Positions 1 through 8,320 of a stretch of DNA of 64,000 nt are shown here, one piece after another (the first letter of the stretch is position 1; each line of letters begins with the position of its first letter). The position numbers and the translations under genes were made by a program. The notes under the pieces are model-generated. The model was not told the origin of the DNA. It did not search any database and saw only the letters and a list, made by a program, of their open reading frames with translations. Source of the DNA: Capsicum annuum (Eukaryota > Streptophyta > Magnoliopsida > Solanales > Solanaceae); NCBI RefSeq assembly GCF_002878395.1, contig NC_061122.1:82865455-82929454 (forward strand), written 5' to 3'.

Positions 1-679
1 GCTCTTCTCCGTCTTGGGTGTATATGGTATTTAATAATCCATAGTCAAAACAAGTTTTGACTAGGCTTGGGTTAGTTTTAGGTAGTGCTATCAGTTTGTT
101 GTATCCTTGTAATTTTTGGGTTATATAATTGGTATTTGGTTCTTTGATATCTGTAGCTCTGGGGTTATGGTTTAGAAAAGTTTGTACTCTGTATATATTT
201 TCTATGTATTTTTGGGATGTGTAGTTGTATATTTTCTTGTCTTGGTTTAGGCTGTCTCGGTATGTATTAACTTGTGGGGGTATGAATAAATGGTCTTTTT
301 GTGTTTTAGGGGTAAATGGTTTTTCGAATATTTTATTCATATTTGCATTTTGGTATCTTGGCTTATTAACTCCTTTGCTTGTACCTGCAGAAGTAGATTG
401 ATAAATGTTATGGGTTTTATGGAGTGTCCCAACGTCTCCTTCTATCTCTGGATTTTTAATGTCTTCCGATCGACATAGCTCTGCACACTGCTGAGTTAGC
501 TGATTTGTAGCTATAGACTTCAGTTTACCTTCATTAGTCTTTAGCTTTTCTATCTCATTACCCATACTGTCCACTTTCATTGAAAGCGTAGTTAGGGTGT
601 TAAGTATTTTTTCTAGAGTATCTTCCTCTACTATATCAGTCTGTGTAGCTTTGTCTTGATATGTAATCTGCAATGACAT
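1..679 (-). CDS. Endogenous caulimovirid last ORF, N-terminal part (runs off window)
   Basis: An open frame runs without a stop from an ATG at 679-677 to the first base of the window, at least 226 codons. It overlaps the end of the RT/RNase H frame by 44 bases, the tight overlap usual between caulimovirid genes. Residues about 15-60 are rich in Leu, Lys and Glu and look like a coiled coil (for example KILNTLTTLSMKVDSM). The later part is basic, Asn/Tyr-rich and soluble-looking (for example NYTSQKYIENIYRVQTF). By position this matches the ORF downstream of RT in cavemo-/solendovirus-like genomes, where a transactivator or inclusion-body type protein is expected. I see no diagnostic motif, so the function is an inference from position. 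Its C-terminus lies outside the window. Confidence 0.6.
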   Translation of the reverse strand, partial: MSLQITYQDKATQTDIVEEDTLEKILNTLTTLSMKVDSMGNEIEKLKTNEGKLKSIATNQLTQQCAELCRSEDIKNPEIEGDVGTLHKTHNIYQSTSAGTSKGVNKPRYQNANMNKIFEKPFTPKTQKDHLFIPPQVNTYRDSLNQDKKIYNYTSQKYIENIYRVQTFLNHNPRATDIKEPNTNYITQKLQGYNKLIALPKTNPSLVKTCFDYGLLNTIYTQDGEE

Positions 680-2571
680 TTTTGTTAGTACTAATCACTT
701 CAATTGTAAATGTGAAATTTAATATATTTAAAACTAGTCTTCGAATCTCTTTCGTTGTAACTGAATTTTGTATTTTCTTTGTTAGCCACCAACGTACCTG
801 TGTATTATCTGTTCGTACAATAAATTTGTTATATACAATATATGGCTCAAATGATAATAAACACTTATATAATGAACATAACTCTTTTCTATTTATTTCC
901 CATTTTATTTCTGTTTCGTTGAACGTACCTGAGTAATATCTACAATGATGTTCTATTTTTTCTGCTTCATATCGATATTTAAGGACTCCTCCGTAACTAT
1001 ATTCACTTGCATCTGCTTCTACTATATATATAAATTTTCTATTTTCGTCTGGAAATTGTAATTTAGGTAATTCTCTACAAAGTAATTTTATTTTTTGAAC
1101 TTGTTTTTTATCTTTTTCATCATAATTATATTCTATATCCTTTTTTAATTTTTTCTGCAGTGGTTTTAAGGTTTCTGCTAATTTTGGAATATATTCTCTT
1201 ACTTGGTTTACTAATCCTAAAAATGATTGTAATTTCTTTTTTGTATCTAATTCTTCTTTCGAATTTATTATTTTTTGTACTATATGTTGTTGCATTTTTA
1301 CTCCACTTTTATCTATTTGTATTCCTAAAAATTCTATCTGGTTTTTCATAATTTCAGCTTTCTTTTTGCTTAGACTTATTCCTGATTTTTCTATTATATC
1401 TGTGAATTGTTCTAATAATTTTAAATGTTCTTCTTTAGTTTTTGTATATAATAATATATCATCTATGTATACTATACAATTAGATAATTGTTTAAAATAA
1501 CTATCCATAAAATGTTGATATCTACCTGGTGCATTTTTATATCCAAATGGTAATACGTTCCATTCATAAAATCCTTGTGGTACCGTAAATGCGGTTAATT
1601 CTTTAGATTCTTCTTCTAGCTTTAGGTGGTAAAATCCTGATTTACAATCAAATTTGCTAAAATAATTATATCCTTGGATTTGTCTTATTTTTAATATCTT
1701 ATTTGGTATCGGGTAATTATATGTTATAGTTTTTGCATTTAAATTTCTATAGTCAATAACCATCCTACTTTTTCCTCTTTTTTGTTCACTATGTTTATTT
1801 ACTATAAATGCTGGACTGGTATGTTTGCTATTACTTTTTTGTATATATTGTTTTTCTAATAATTCATCTATGTGCATTTTAAATTCTTTTAAATCATCAA
1901 AATTATATGTTAATGGTTTTTGTGTTATTATGCTGTCCTTATCTATTAATTCAATTTTTATAGTAGTTTTATGTTTTTCCCATCCTTTTAATGGATCTTC
2001 ACTATATAATTGTTCTAATTTTTTCTGGATTATTTCTATTTTATTTATTGAAAATATAGTTATTTCTGTTTTATTTATCGAAAATACTACTAGTTCTACT
2101 GTATCTTCAGTATTGTTTATATTTTCTAATTTTTGTGTAATTTTTTCACTTCCTTTTATCCAATCGGTTTTCTTTCTTATTTTATTATTAACTCTTTTTG
2201 CTCTTACTTTTTGTTTGCATGGTGTTGTAAACCACCAGTCTGTTTTAGTTATTATATGTGGGTATAATTTATCTAAAAATGGCATTCCTAAAAGTATATC
2301 TTTTGATGTTAATTCATAGTTATAAATTTCTTCTATTGTTAATATCTTATCCCATACTTGTATTTTTACATTCCTAGCTTTATAAGTAATTAAGCTTCCT
2401 TCATTATTAAATCCTTTAACTATTATTGGTGTTTTTTAGTTTATCCCATTTGCTTTCTGGTAAGCAATTATATCTACATAAATTAGCTTCTGCTCCTGTA
2501 TCTATCATGGGCGTATAATATCTACTGTAATATCCTTCTACTACTATCTTCATTAATACATGTATCTTCAT
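636..2571 (-). pseudogene. Endogenous caulimovirid protease-reverse transcriptase-RNase H polyprotein, one frameshift
   Basis: The ATG at 2571-2569 lies one base after the movement-protein stop. The first frame (2571-2416, 51 codons) contains the retropepsin active site MIDTGAEANLC and ends at a TAA. The downstream frame, open from about 2437 to 636, carries the rest of the protease (DILLGMPFL). The two are separated by a one-base shift near a run of six A (about 2430-2440). In the longest ATG-initiated part (2285-636, 549 aa) the RT spans about residues 130-340, with MVIDYRNLN, LPFGYKNAP and the catalytic YIDDILLY near 273-280. RNase H spans about 415-545 with all four acidic positions visible (EADASEY, NRKEL, RTDN, VIADYISR). 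No integrase follows, as expected for a pararetrovirus. Residues 66-86 hold a small internal tandem duplication (FSINKTEIT then FSINKIEII). The RT-RNase H part is uninterrupted. Confidence 0.93.
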
Positions 2572-2572
2572 T

Positions 2573-3813
2573 TCATGTTAAGGCTCTTTTTAAGAATAAC
2601 TTTTCTTTGTTATATGTTAAGGTTAATTGTGTATGTTCTATATTATATGGTTTTACTTGTTCCAACCATTTTATTCCTAATATTATATCTGCTTTTTGCA
2701 TTTCTTCCTTTACTTCAAATTCTATTTTCATTTTTCTAACTCCTAATATTATTTCTTTTTCTGCTAGATTTTTATTATTTATCAAACTTCTTGGTAAATC
2801 TGGGCATATATTATTATCGGTTTTTATTTCTTCGTTTTTTACTAGATATTTTGCTATATAATTTTCTTCTTGTCCTGTATTCAAAAGTATTAAATATTCT
2901 TTTTCATTTATTTTTCCCGTTATATAATATTGATTTAAGTTACTTATTGAGTTTGTTTCATAACTTGTTCTTTTTGATGAGCTTGATGATTCTGGCTTTT
3001 CATTAGCTATTCTTTTCGTTGTACTTATTCTATCATTTACTATTTCTAAATTTTCTTCTGTATCTATGTCTCTATAGGTATAATCATTATAATCTATTGT
3101 TTTTACTATTTGTTCAAATGGGCTTTCTATTTGTATTTTGTTAATTTTATTTTTTCCTGTTATTTTATGTTTTGTTGTTAATACATATAGGTTTTTACAT
3201 CTTGCTGTAAATATTTTACTTCCTGGGGTTAACTCTATTCCTGATATTTTCCAATATAATACTAATGATTTATCTATATTCCTATCTGTTACTGCTACTG
3301 AATAATTTGCACTTATTATAAATTTAAATTTTTGGTATATTAGATTTCCTTTTACGGCAGTTATTATGCTTTTTTCTATAGGTTTTATAATTCTATCGTC
3401 TGCTAAATATAATTCTATTGGTGTATCTATTCCTTCTCTAAAACATGCTTTTATTAATATCTCTGTACCTCCAAGGTGTACATATTTTATTGGATCTCCT
3501 TTACTTTTTATATCATTTATTTCTTTATTAATTATTCTTTTTGTTACTAGTGGTATACTAGCTTTTCCTTTTGCATATCTGCAATCTATTACATGTTCTT
3601 TTGGCATACTACATAATATTCATCTTTTTTCCTAGTAAAAATATTTTTTATTGTTGGTATTTTAAATATTTTGTCTACACTTAAATCTAATTCTTTTCCT
3701 TTTATTTCATCAAATATATTACTGTCAAATATTATTTTTTGTTCCGTTCCTTCATCATTTAAATATTCTTCCTTTGTTATTATTTTTATATCTTCTTCAG
3801 TCATTTGATTCAT
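2573..3813 (-). pseudogene. Endogenous caulimovirid 30K-type movement protein with C-terminal retropepsin-like domain, split by frameshift
   Basis: Two overlapping frames make up this gene: 3813-3589 (74 aa) and 3607-2573 (344 aa). The first overlaps the capsid stop by 17 bases and holds the N-terminal IFKIPTIKNIF stretch typical of caulimovirid movement proteins. The second continues with KYVHLGGTEILIKACF and TPIELYLADDRI, the conserved core of the 30K superfamily, whose members modify plasmodesmata for cell-to-cell spread. The homology switches frame at about 3600, so a one-base change is inferred. After a Ser/Lys-rich linker (about 195-225 of the second frame), residues about 226-340 resemble a retropepsin: EYLILLNTGQEENYI in place of the active-site DTG, followed by ADIILGIKWL. 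The catalytic Asp is Asn (residue 243), so proteolytic activity is unlikely. An intact DTG protease starts the next gene. Confidence 0.82.
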
Positions 3814-5572
3814 CTATTTCGCTATCTAGTTCATTATCTGTTTCATTTTCTGAAATTTCATATATACTATCTTCACTTTCTAATTCATAATCTATATAAT
3901 CTATCTGCATGTATTCGGTATTTTCTATTTTTATTTCTGATATTTGTTTATTTTTTGGATTTTTAGGTAATTTACAATCTCTAGCTAAATGTCCTAACTT
4001 TCCACAATTATAACAAGTACATTCTTTTATAGATTTCTTTTTTCTATATGGTCTTTTATGTTTATAATTTTTTACATAGTATCTTTTTCTTGGTTTTTTA
4101 TATTTATATTTTGATTTTTTATATTTCTTATATTTCTTATGTCTTTTTCTTTTCTTATAATATCTTTCTTCGCATCCAAATTGGGGTGCTATTTTATTTT
4201 TGCAACAAGCTAAATTTCTTATTAATGTTTTTTCCATTTTTAATTCTTCTCTATATTTTTCACATAAGTTTCTATACCATTGTTGTAAATATTTTATTCT
4301 TGCTCCTAACGTATCTACTATTTTTGCTTCTTCCCAACTTTTTATTATTTTCGAACTAAATGGTTCGGGTAATTTATTAAAATATAATTTTCTTATTTCT
4401 TTACTTTCTTCTATACTATATGCTCCTTTGTAATAATATTCTTTAAATGCGCAAGTATATTCATCTATATAACACATATTACATATTGCTAATTTTAACA
4501 TTAAATTTCTATTTGTATCTTTTTCTTCATTTTGTTCTTCTTCGATTGTTGTCGTACTACCAAATTCATCTTTTATAGCTGTTTCATACTTTTTTAATAA
4601 TTCTATAGGTGTTAGTTTAGTTGTCGTCAATGATGTTCCTTCTATAGGTTTACTAGTTCTTAATACTTTTTTGCTATTTTCGGTTAGATTTGCAAACCAT
4701 AGTTTTACTGATCCTATTAATGTTTTTTCTATATATTCCGGTGCATCTGTTATATTTATATTATTATCTAATAATTGTTTTGTCATATATCCTGTCCATA
4801 ATTGTATTGTTTTTTCTGTATCTATTACACAGTCTAGATCTAAAAAGTTATAATTTTTATTTACTATTTGTTTTGGTATCCATTTATCATATTCATTATA
4901 TTTTTTAAACTTATTCTTATAATATATAGGTTTTCTTATTTCTGTTGTTTTAGGTATTATATTTTCATTTTCTTTTTTATCAAGAGTATTTATTTCTGTT
5001 TGGGTATTTTCTAAGTTTTCCTCATTAATATTTTGTTCTTCATTAATTTCTAAATTTTTTGTATTTGTTAATATTTCTGTGTATGTTTCACTATCTTCGG
5101 ACTCATAATTATCTGTTTCTTCAACATCTATATTATTTATTTCTAATTCTTCATTTTTTATTTCTAATTTTTCTTTAAATTGATTTATCTCATTTAGTAA
5201 TTTTTGTTCTCTATCTTTTTCTTCTTTTTCTTTCTGTCTTTGTTCATACAGTTCTTTTAACATTTGTAATTCTTTTTCTAGTTCAGCAATTCTACTATTT
5301 TTGGTTTCTTCTATTTTTCGTATTTCTTCCGTAGTTTGTTGTTTTATTTTTTCTATTTCTTTTTTCCTATCTATCTCTTCATTTTCTTTTTCTACTCTTA
5401 CCATTGCTGTTAATTTATCTTCTAATTTTAATTCTTCTTTTTCTAACATTAGATATAAATGTTCACCTATTTTCTTATATCTTCGTCCTAGATTAGAAAA
5501 TACTATTTTTATTTTTGATCCTTCGTAGTTTTCATATATTTTTTCATCTATTATAAATTCTTCTTTGTTCAT
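3797..5572 (-). CDS. Endogenous caulimovirid capsid-like protein (coiled coil, basic region, zinc knuckle)
   Basis: A 591-codon uninterrupted frame. Residues about 55-150 are a strongly charged Glu/Lys/Leu coiled coil; about 150-215 is acidic and Asn-rich. The middle (about 220-460) is the presumed capsid core, with KWIPKQIVNKNYNFLDL and VKLWFANLTENSKKV, which echo caulimovirid coat proteins. Residues about 470-515 are almost purely Lys/Arg/Tyr and should bind nucleic acid. The zinc knuckle CYNCGKLGHLARDC lies at about 520-533, and the last 40 residues are very acidic, as in caulimovirid coat precursors. The ATG overlaps the stop of the upstream 70-aa ORF in an ATGA, and the end overlaps the movement-protein frame by 17 bases. 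The ORF appears intact although the movement and polymerase genes are broken. Assembly function is inferred from family resemblance. Confidence 0.88.
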   Translation of the reverse strand: MNKEEFIIDEKIYENYEGSKIKIVFSNLGRRYKKIGEHLYLMLEKEELKLEDKLTAMVRVEKENEEIDRKKEIEKIKQQTTEEIRKIEETKNSRIAELEKELQMLKELYEQRQKEKEEKDREQKLLNEINQFKEKLEIKNEELEINNIDVEETDNYESEDSETYTEILTNTKNLEINEEQNINEENLENTQTEINTLDKKENENIIPKTTEIRKPIYYKNKFKKYNEYDKWIPKQIVNKNYNFLDLDCVIDTEKTIQLWTGYMTKQLLDNNINITDAPEYIEKTLIGSVKLWFANLTENSKKVLRTSKPIEGTSLTTTKLTPIELLKKYETAIKDEFGSTTTIEEEQNEEKDTNRNLMLKLAICNMCYIDEYTCAFKEYYYKGAYSIEESKEIRKLYFNKLPEPFSSKIIKSWEEAKIVDTLGARIKYLQQWYRNLCEKYREELKMEKTLIRNLACCKNKIAPQFGCEERYYKKRKRHKKYKKYKKSKYKYKKPRKRYYVKNYKHKRPYRKKKSIKECTCYNCGKLGHLARDCKLPKNPKNKQISEIKIENTEYMQIDYIDYELESEDSIYEISENETDNELDSEIDESND

Positions 5573-5781
5573 TTTATTGTGAATAGTTCATGTTGATATA
5601 TATATTCTAAACTATCTATTTGTGATTCTAATTTTGATATTTCATCTTTTTGTGTATTTATTGAATTTTTACTTACTCCGGCAAATATATTATAATTTAG
5701 TCTTTCTATTCTTATTTTTAATTCTTTACGTTTTTCAGAAATAATTTGTTTTAATTCTTTATATTGTTGTACCTTATTCAT
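5569..5781 (-). CDS. Small coiled-coil ORF of the endogenous caulimovirid
   Basis: A 70-codon ORF coupled on both sides: its ATG overlaps the previous stop (ATGA at 5781-5778) and its TGA overlaps the capsid ATG (ATGA at 5572-5569). The protein is a charged amphipathic helix in two parts (QYKELKQIISEKRKELKIRI and EISKLESQIDSLEYIY), consistent with a short coiled coil. In some caulimovirids a small coiled-coil virion-associated protein lies upstream of the capsid gene, so that is a candidate role. I see no sequence motif that proves it. It loosely resembles, in length and helical pattern, the 100-aa ORF at 6711-7013 on the other strand. Confidence 0.6.
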   Translation of the reverse strand: MNKVQQYKELKQIISEKRKELKIRIERLNYNIFAGVSKNSINTQKDEISKLESQIDSLEYIYQHELFTIK

Positions 5782-6035
5782 TTTAAATTATATTTATAAT
5801 ATCTTGGTGGATATCTAAATCTAATTTTATTATAATTAGGCGGTATATGTTTCATTCTTCTAGATTTTAAATGTGTTATTAACTTTGATTCAATACTAGA
5901 TATTAATGTAATTAAATAGGCTAGTTTTTGTGGATTTTCTTTTGTTTTATTTAGACTTATATATTCTGAATAATTACTAATTAATGATTTTTTAATTTTT
6001 CTAAAAGCTTCTCTGTTTTTAAATGGTCTTCGCAT
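5778..6035 (-). CDS. Small basic ORF of the endogenous caulimovirid
   Basis: An 85-codon ORF rich in Lys, Arg, Ile and Tyr. The N-terminal half is helical and basic (FRKIKKSLISNYSEYISLNK). The C-terminal 25 residues are Arg/Tyr/Pro rich (IRFRYPPRYYKYN). It starts two bases after the stop of an upstream frame (6040-6038) and its own stop overlaps the next ATG. This stop-start chain supports it as a real viral cistron. I do not recognise the family; nucleic-acid binding is only a guess from its charge. Confidence 0.5.
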   Translation of the reverse strand: MRRPFKNREAFRKIKKSLISNYSEYISLNKTKENPQKLAYLITLISSIESKLITHLKSRRMKHIPPNYNKIRFRYPPRYYKYNLK

Positions 6036-6037
6036 AA

Positions 6038-6165
6038 TTAATTTAATTTTTTCGTAGGTAATTTTTTAACTTTAAATCTAATTCTAATTCTATATAAATC
6101 TAATTCTATAACTCTAACTCTAATATATATCTCTTTTGTACGTGATTGAAGGGAATATTTTGAAA
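6038..6165 (-). pseudogene. C-terminal tail of an upstream viral ORF, cut at an inverted junction
   Basis: On the minus strand an open frame without a start reads to a TAA at 6040-6038, ending in a basic, Ile-rich tail (YRIRIRFKVKKLPTKKLN). It sits directly upstream of the 85-aa ORF in the same tight arrangement as the other viral genes, so it is probably the end of another viral cistron. Reading further upstream, the DNA becomes the beginning of the plus-strand viral piece, so the ORF is truncated by the head-to-head join at about 6,120-6,165. Confidence 0.4.
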
Positions 6166-6369
6166 AAAGCAAATTTATGAAAAATGAATGATAATATATC
6201 TGATGTGATGGTAGATAAATTCAAGATACTTATTTTGTATGCACTTAGAAATATAAAAGTAGCAGATATAAGAAAAATAATATTAGAAAAAGCTTTTGGT
6301 AAATATTATATGTCTAGAATAAGCTATATACCACAACTACCTAATTACTCTTATAAATACTTAAGGTGA
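6150..6369 (+). pseudogene. Small viral ORF, unit 1 of a repeated set
   Basis: The ATG-initiated frame at 6184-6369 gives 61 aa including KILILYALRNIKVADIRKII. That stretch aligns position by position with VLILYILKNIEIIDIKKII in the next ORF (6480-6707), so the two are paralogous. The 35 bases before the ATG (NILKKANL, then a stop, then KMND) resemble the start of the ORF at 7022 (MNIFYEKSKLLKDN). This suggests the original start was further upstream and a stop has arisen. The base composition matches the minus-strand viral genes. The function is unknown. Confidence 0.45.
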
Positions 6370-6447
6370 TAAATTACATTAAATTTTAGAAAAAAGATAA
6401 AAAAAAAAAAAACTTTTGCAGTTACTAGAAAAAATAAAAATAAACAC

Positions 6448-6707
6448 ATGGAAAATAAAGATATAAAATTTCTCAATAAAAATATGCAAAAACTACTAAG
6501 ACTAAAACAAACAGCTACAAAACAATTTTAAAAATAGATCATTTAGATTATCTTAAAGTTTTAATATTATATATACTTAAAAACATAGAAATTATAGATA
6601 TTAAGAAAATAATATTAGAAAAAGTAATAGATTACGAAATTGAAACTATAAATTATCTAGAACAGTTATACGAAGAAATTTACCCAGAAGGATATTATTC
6701 AGATTAA
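6448..6707 (+). pseudogene. Small viral ORF, unit 2 of a repeated set, frameshifted
   Basis: An ATG at 6448 begins a 27-codon frame (MENKDIKFLNKNMQKLLRLK) ending at 6531. An overlapping frame, open from 6480 to a TAA at 6705-6707, holds VLILYILKNIEIIDIKKII followed by an acidic, Tyr-rich end (EQLYEEIYPEGYYSD). No ATG is seen in the second frame, so a one-base shift between 6480 and 6531 is likely. The core repeats the one in the ORF at 6184-6369. The stop lies three bases before the ATG of the next ORF, as in a coupled viral gene chain. Confidence 0.45.
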
Positions 6708-6710
6708 AAA

Positions 6711-7013
6711 ATGTTAGAATATATTAGACAAACTAGAGAAAATCAAGAAAACCTAAATAATGAAATTAATTATAGAAACCGAATTAGACAAATAATGAAA
6801 GACCTAAAAGAAAAATTAATATGGATAGAAAAAACCTTAGAAAATTTAGATAAAAGTACATGTGATAGTTTATATAATTTAAAAAACTCACTACGAGAAG
6901 AACAACACAAAATAATAAATAACATTGAAAATCTAGAATTAGATATATATTATAGCACAGATAGGATAAATTATTATACAAGAATTTGTAACTCTGTAAT
7001 TACTACAGGATAA
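6711..7013 (+). CDS. Small coiled-coil ORF of the plus-strand viral piece
   Basis: A 100-codon intact ORF beginning three bases after the previous stop. Most of it is charged amphipathic helix (IRQIMKDLKEKLIWIEKTLE and EEQHKIINNIENLELDIYY), so a coiled coil is expected. It ends TRICNSVITTG. Size, helix pattern and place in the chain resemble the 70-aa ORF at 5569-5781 on the minus strand. The two may be diverged counterparts from related viruses, but identity is low and I cannot prove homology by eye. Confidence 0.5.
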   Translation: MLEYIRQTRENQENLNNEINYRNRIRQIMKDLKEKLIWIEKTLENLDKSTCDSLYNLKNSLREEQHKIINNIENLELDIYYSTDRINYYTRICNSVITTG

Positions 7014-7021
7014 AATAATTA

Positions 7022-7186
7022 ATGAATATATTTTACGAAAAAAGTAAATTATTAAAAGATAACATCCACGCACTAAATAAAAATAGATTCCCTACGAATA
7101 TGTACAAAATCTATTATACCTACAAATCCGCGCACCCCCCTACAAATGGCTGGAAATCCTACTATATCGCAACAGCACTGGCTTAG
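7022..7186 (+). pseudogene. Truncated start of the next viral ORF
   Basis: Eight bases after the previous stop an ATG opens a 54-codon frame starting MNIFYEKSKLLKDNI. The first 30 or so codons keep the AT-rich viral composition. From about 7,100-7,130 the sequence becomes C-rich and resembles gypsy LTR DNA, so the frame there reads into unrelated sequence and stops at a TAG. The real ORF was cut by this junction. Confidence 0.4.
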
Positions 7187-7476
7187 CCGCAATCATGGCT
7201 CCATAATTACTGCATTCTTCACGTGATTCCGGCCTTCTAATTTTCTTGACTTACCGCAATTATGGTGGCCACCCCACAATCGTGATACTTGAGGCCTTAT
7301 CTTCCCTTTTCGCTCTTTTTCATCTTATTTTACTTATTTTCGTATCAACAATTTTTATACCTGCAAAAAATGGGAATTAGTTCATTTAAATCAAAAAATA
7401 GTCGCATTCATATCTTTATAGTGTAGTAGCATGAACTAATTTGGATGTTGATGAGTGGAAAATTCACCACTCATCA
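7120..7476 (-). mobile_element. Fragment of an Athila/Tat-type LTR (5' end of LTR)
   Basis: The right edge reads, on the minus strand, TGATGAGTGGTGAATTTTCC. It closely matches the LTR start of the element whose 3' LTR ends at 26,419 (TGATGAGTAGTGATTTTATC). The body contains the CpG-rich block seen in the same place in the other Athila/Tat LTRs. The left edge, against the viral DNA, is only approximate. Only about 0.35 kb of a roughly 1.4-kb LTR remains. Confidence 0.55.
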
Positions 7477-8320
7477 ATATTCGACACCAATTCCAAAACA
7501 TACCTAGACAATTGGCAAAACTTCAAGGAATACTACTTGACTGACATCTTTCCCTGCTTCAGATTAACAAATTCCTTCACCTTCATTTCCCTCAACTCCT
7601 GAGGAAAGAAGTGGTCCAGAAAAGCATTAGAAAAAATCTCCCAAGGATCACCCCTTGCCTTATCTTATTCCTCGTACCATGGGTATGCCACATCTTTTAG
7701 CAGATAGGCAGCAAAATTCACCTCTTCCACATTCATGACCTGCATGAACCTGAAGATCTTTTCCATCTCATCCAGAAAACTTTAAGGATCTTTCTCCACT
7801 TTAACACTTATAAAAGTTAGAGGACTTAACTTCAAAAAATTACCAACCCTTGCAGCCTTAGAAGGTACAATACTAGATGTTCCACTGTCAGCCTGAGAAT
7901 CTACCAATTGAGCAATAATATGAATCAGCTGACGAAACTCCACATTTGTCACATTATCCTGAGGGGGATTAGCAGGAACTGGTGGAACTCCACAAATATC
8001 AGGGACAGGACCACTAGACTGAGTATGGATCCCTCAAGTGGAGCGTATCCCATAAATATCATCCCCTATTGGGATAGAGGAGTTTTTGTGAACTTCAGAT
8101 CATCTAGGCATGATCTGAAGAGTGAACAAACGAAATTAAAGAAGATTCCAGGACATAGACTCCAAGCTTCTAATAGAACACATAGAAGAGAAAAAATTCC
8201 TAAATGTCTTGTAGTCTCTCTCTTATGAGTGTGGCGCTCAACATACCATTAAAGAGACTCTACTCGACATGGCTTTGTGTTCTCCTAATTTATCATGAAC
8301 CTAAAGCTCTAAAATAAACT
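7477..8320 (-). pseudogene. Ty3/gypsy gag N-terminal fragment (second copy of element 1)
   Basis: This stretch is collinear with 15,660-16,500, which is gag plus leader of gypsy element 1. Shared landmarks include the tryptophan-rich TCCTCGTACCA region (7,670 against 15,830), the CACATCTTT segment after it, and the leader down to the primer-binding site. Stops and small indels break every frame. The primer site next to the LTR is reduced to GCTCT at 8306-8310. It is the 5' end of a second element whose LTR is at 8,321-10,613; everything downstream of gag is missing. Confidence 0.75.

Noticed and set aside
673..5528. Plus-strand frames opposite the viral genes (for example 1825-2319 and 4048-4359)
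   Set aside because: They are the reverse complement of well-supported viral genes, and no family resemblance is seen on the plus strand.
636..5572. A functional, replication-competent viral copy
   Set aside because: The movement and polymerase genes each contain a frameshift, the upstream ORF is cut by an inverted junction, and no complete intergenic/primer region is visible in the window.
6038..6184. A bidirectional promoter between divergent viral genes
   Set aside because: Coding sequence runs right up to the join from the minus side and begins at once on the plus side, so there is no room for an intergenic promoter. A rearranged head-to-head join is simpler.
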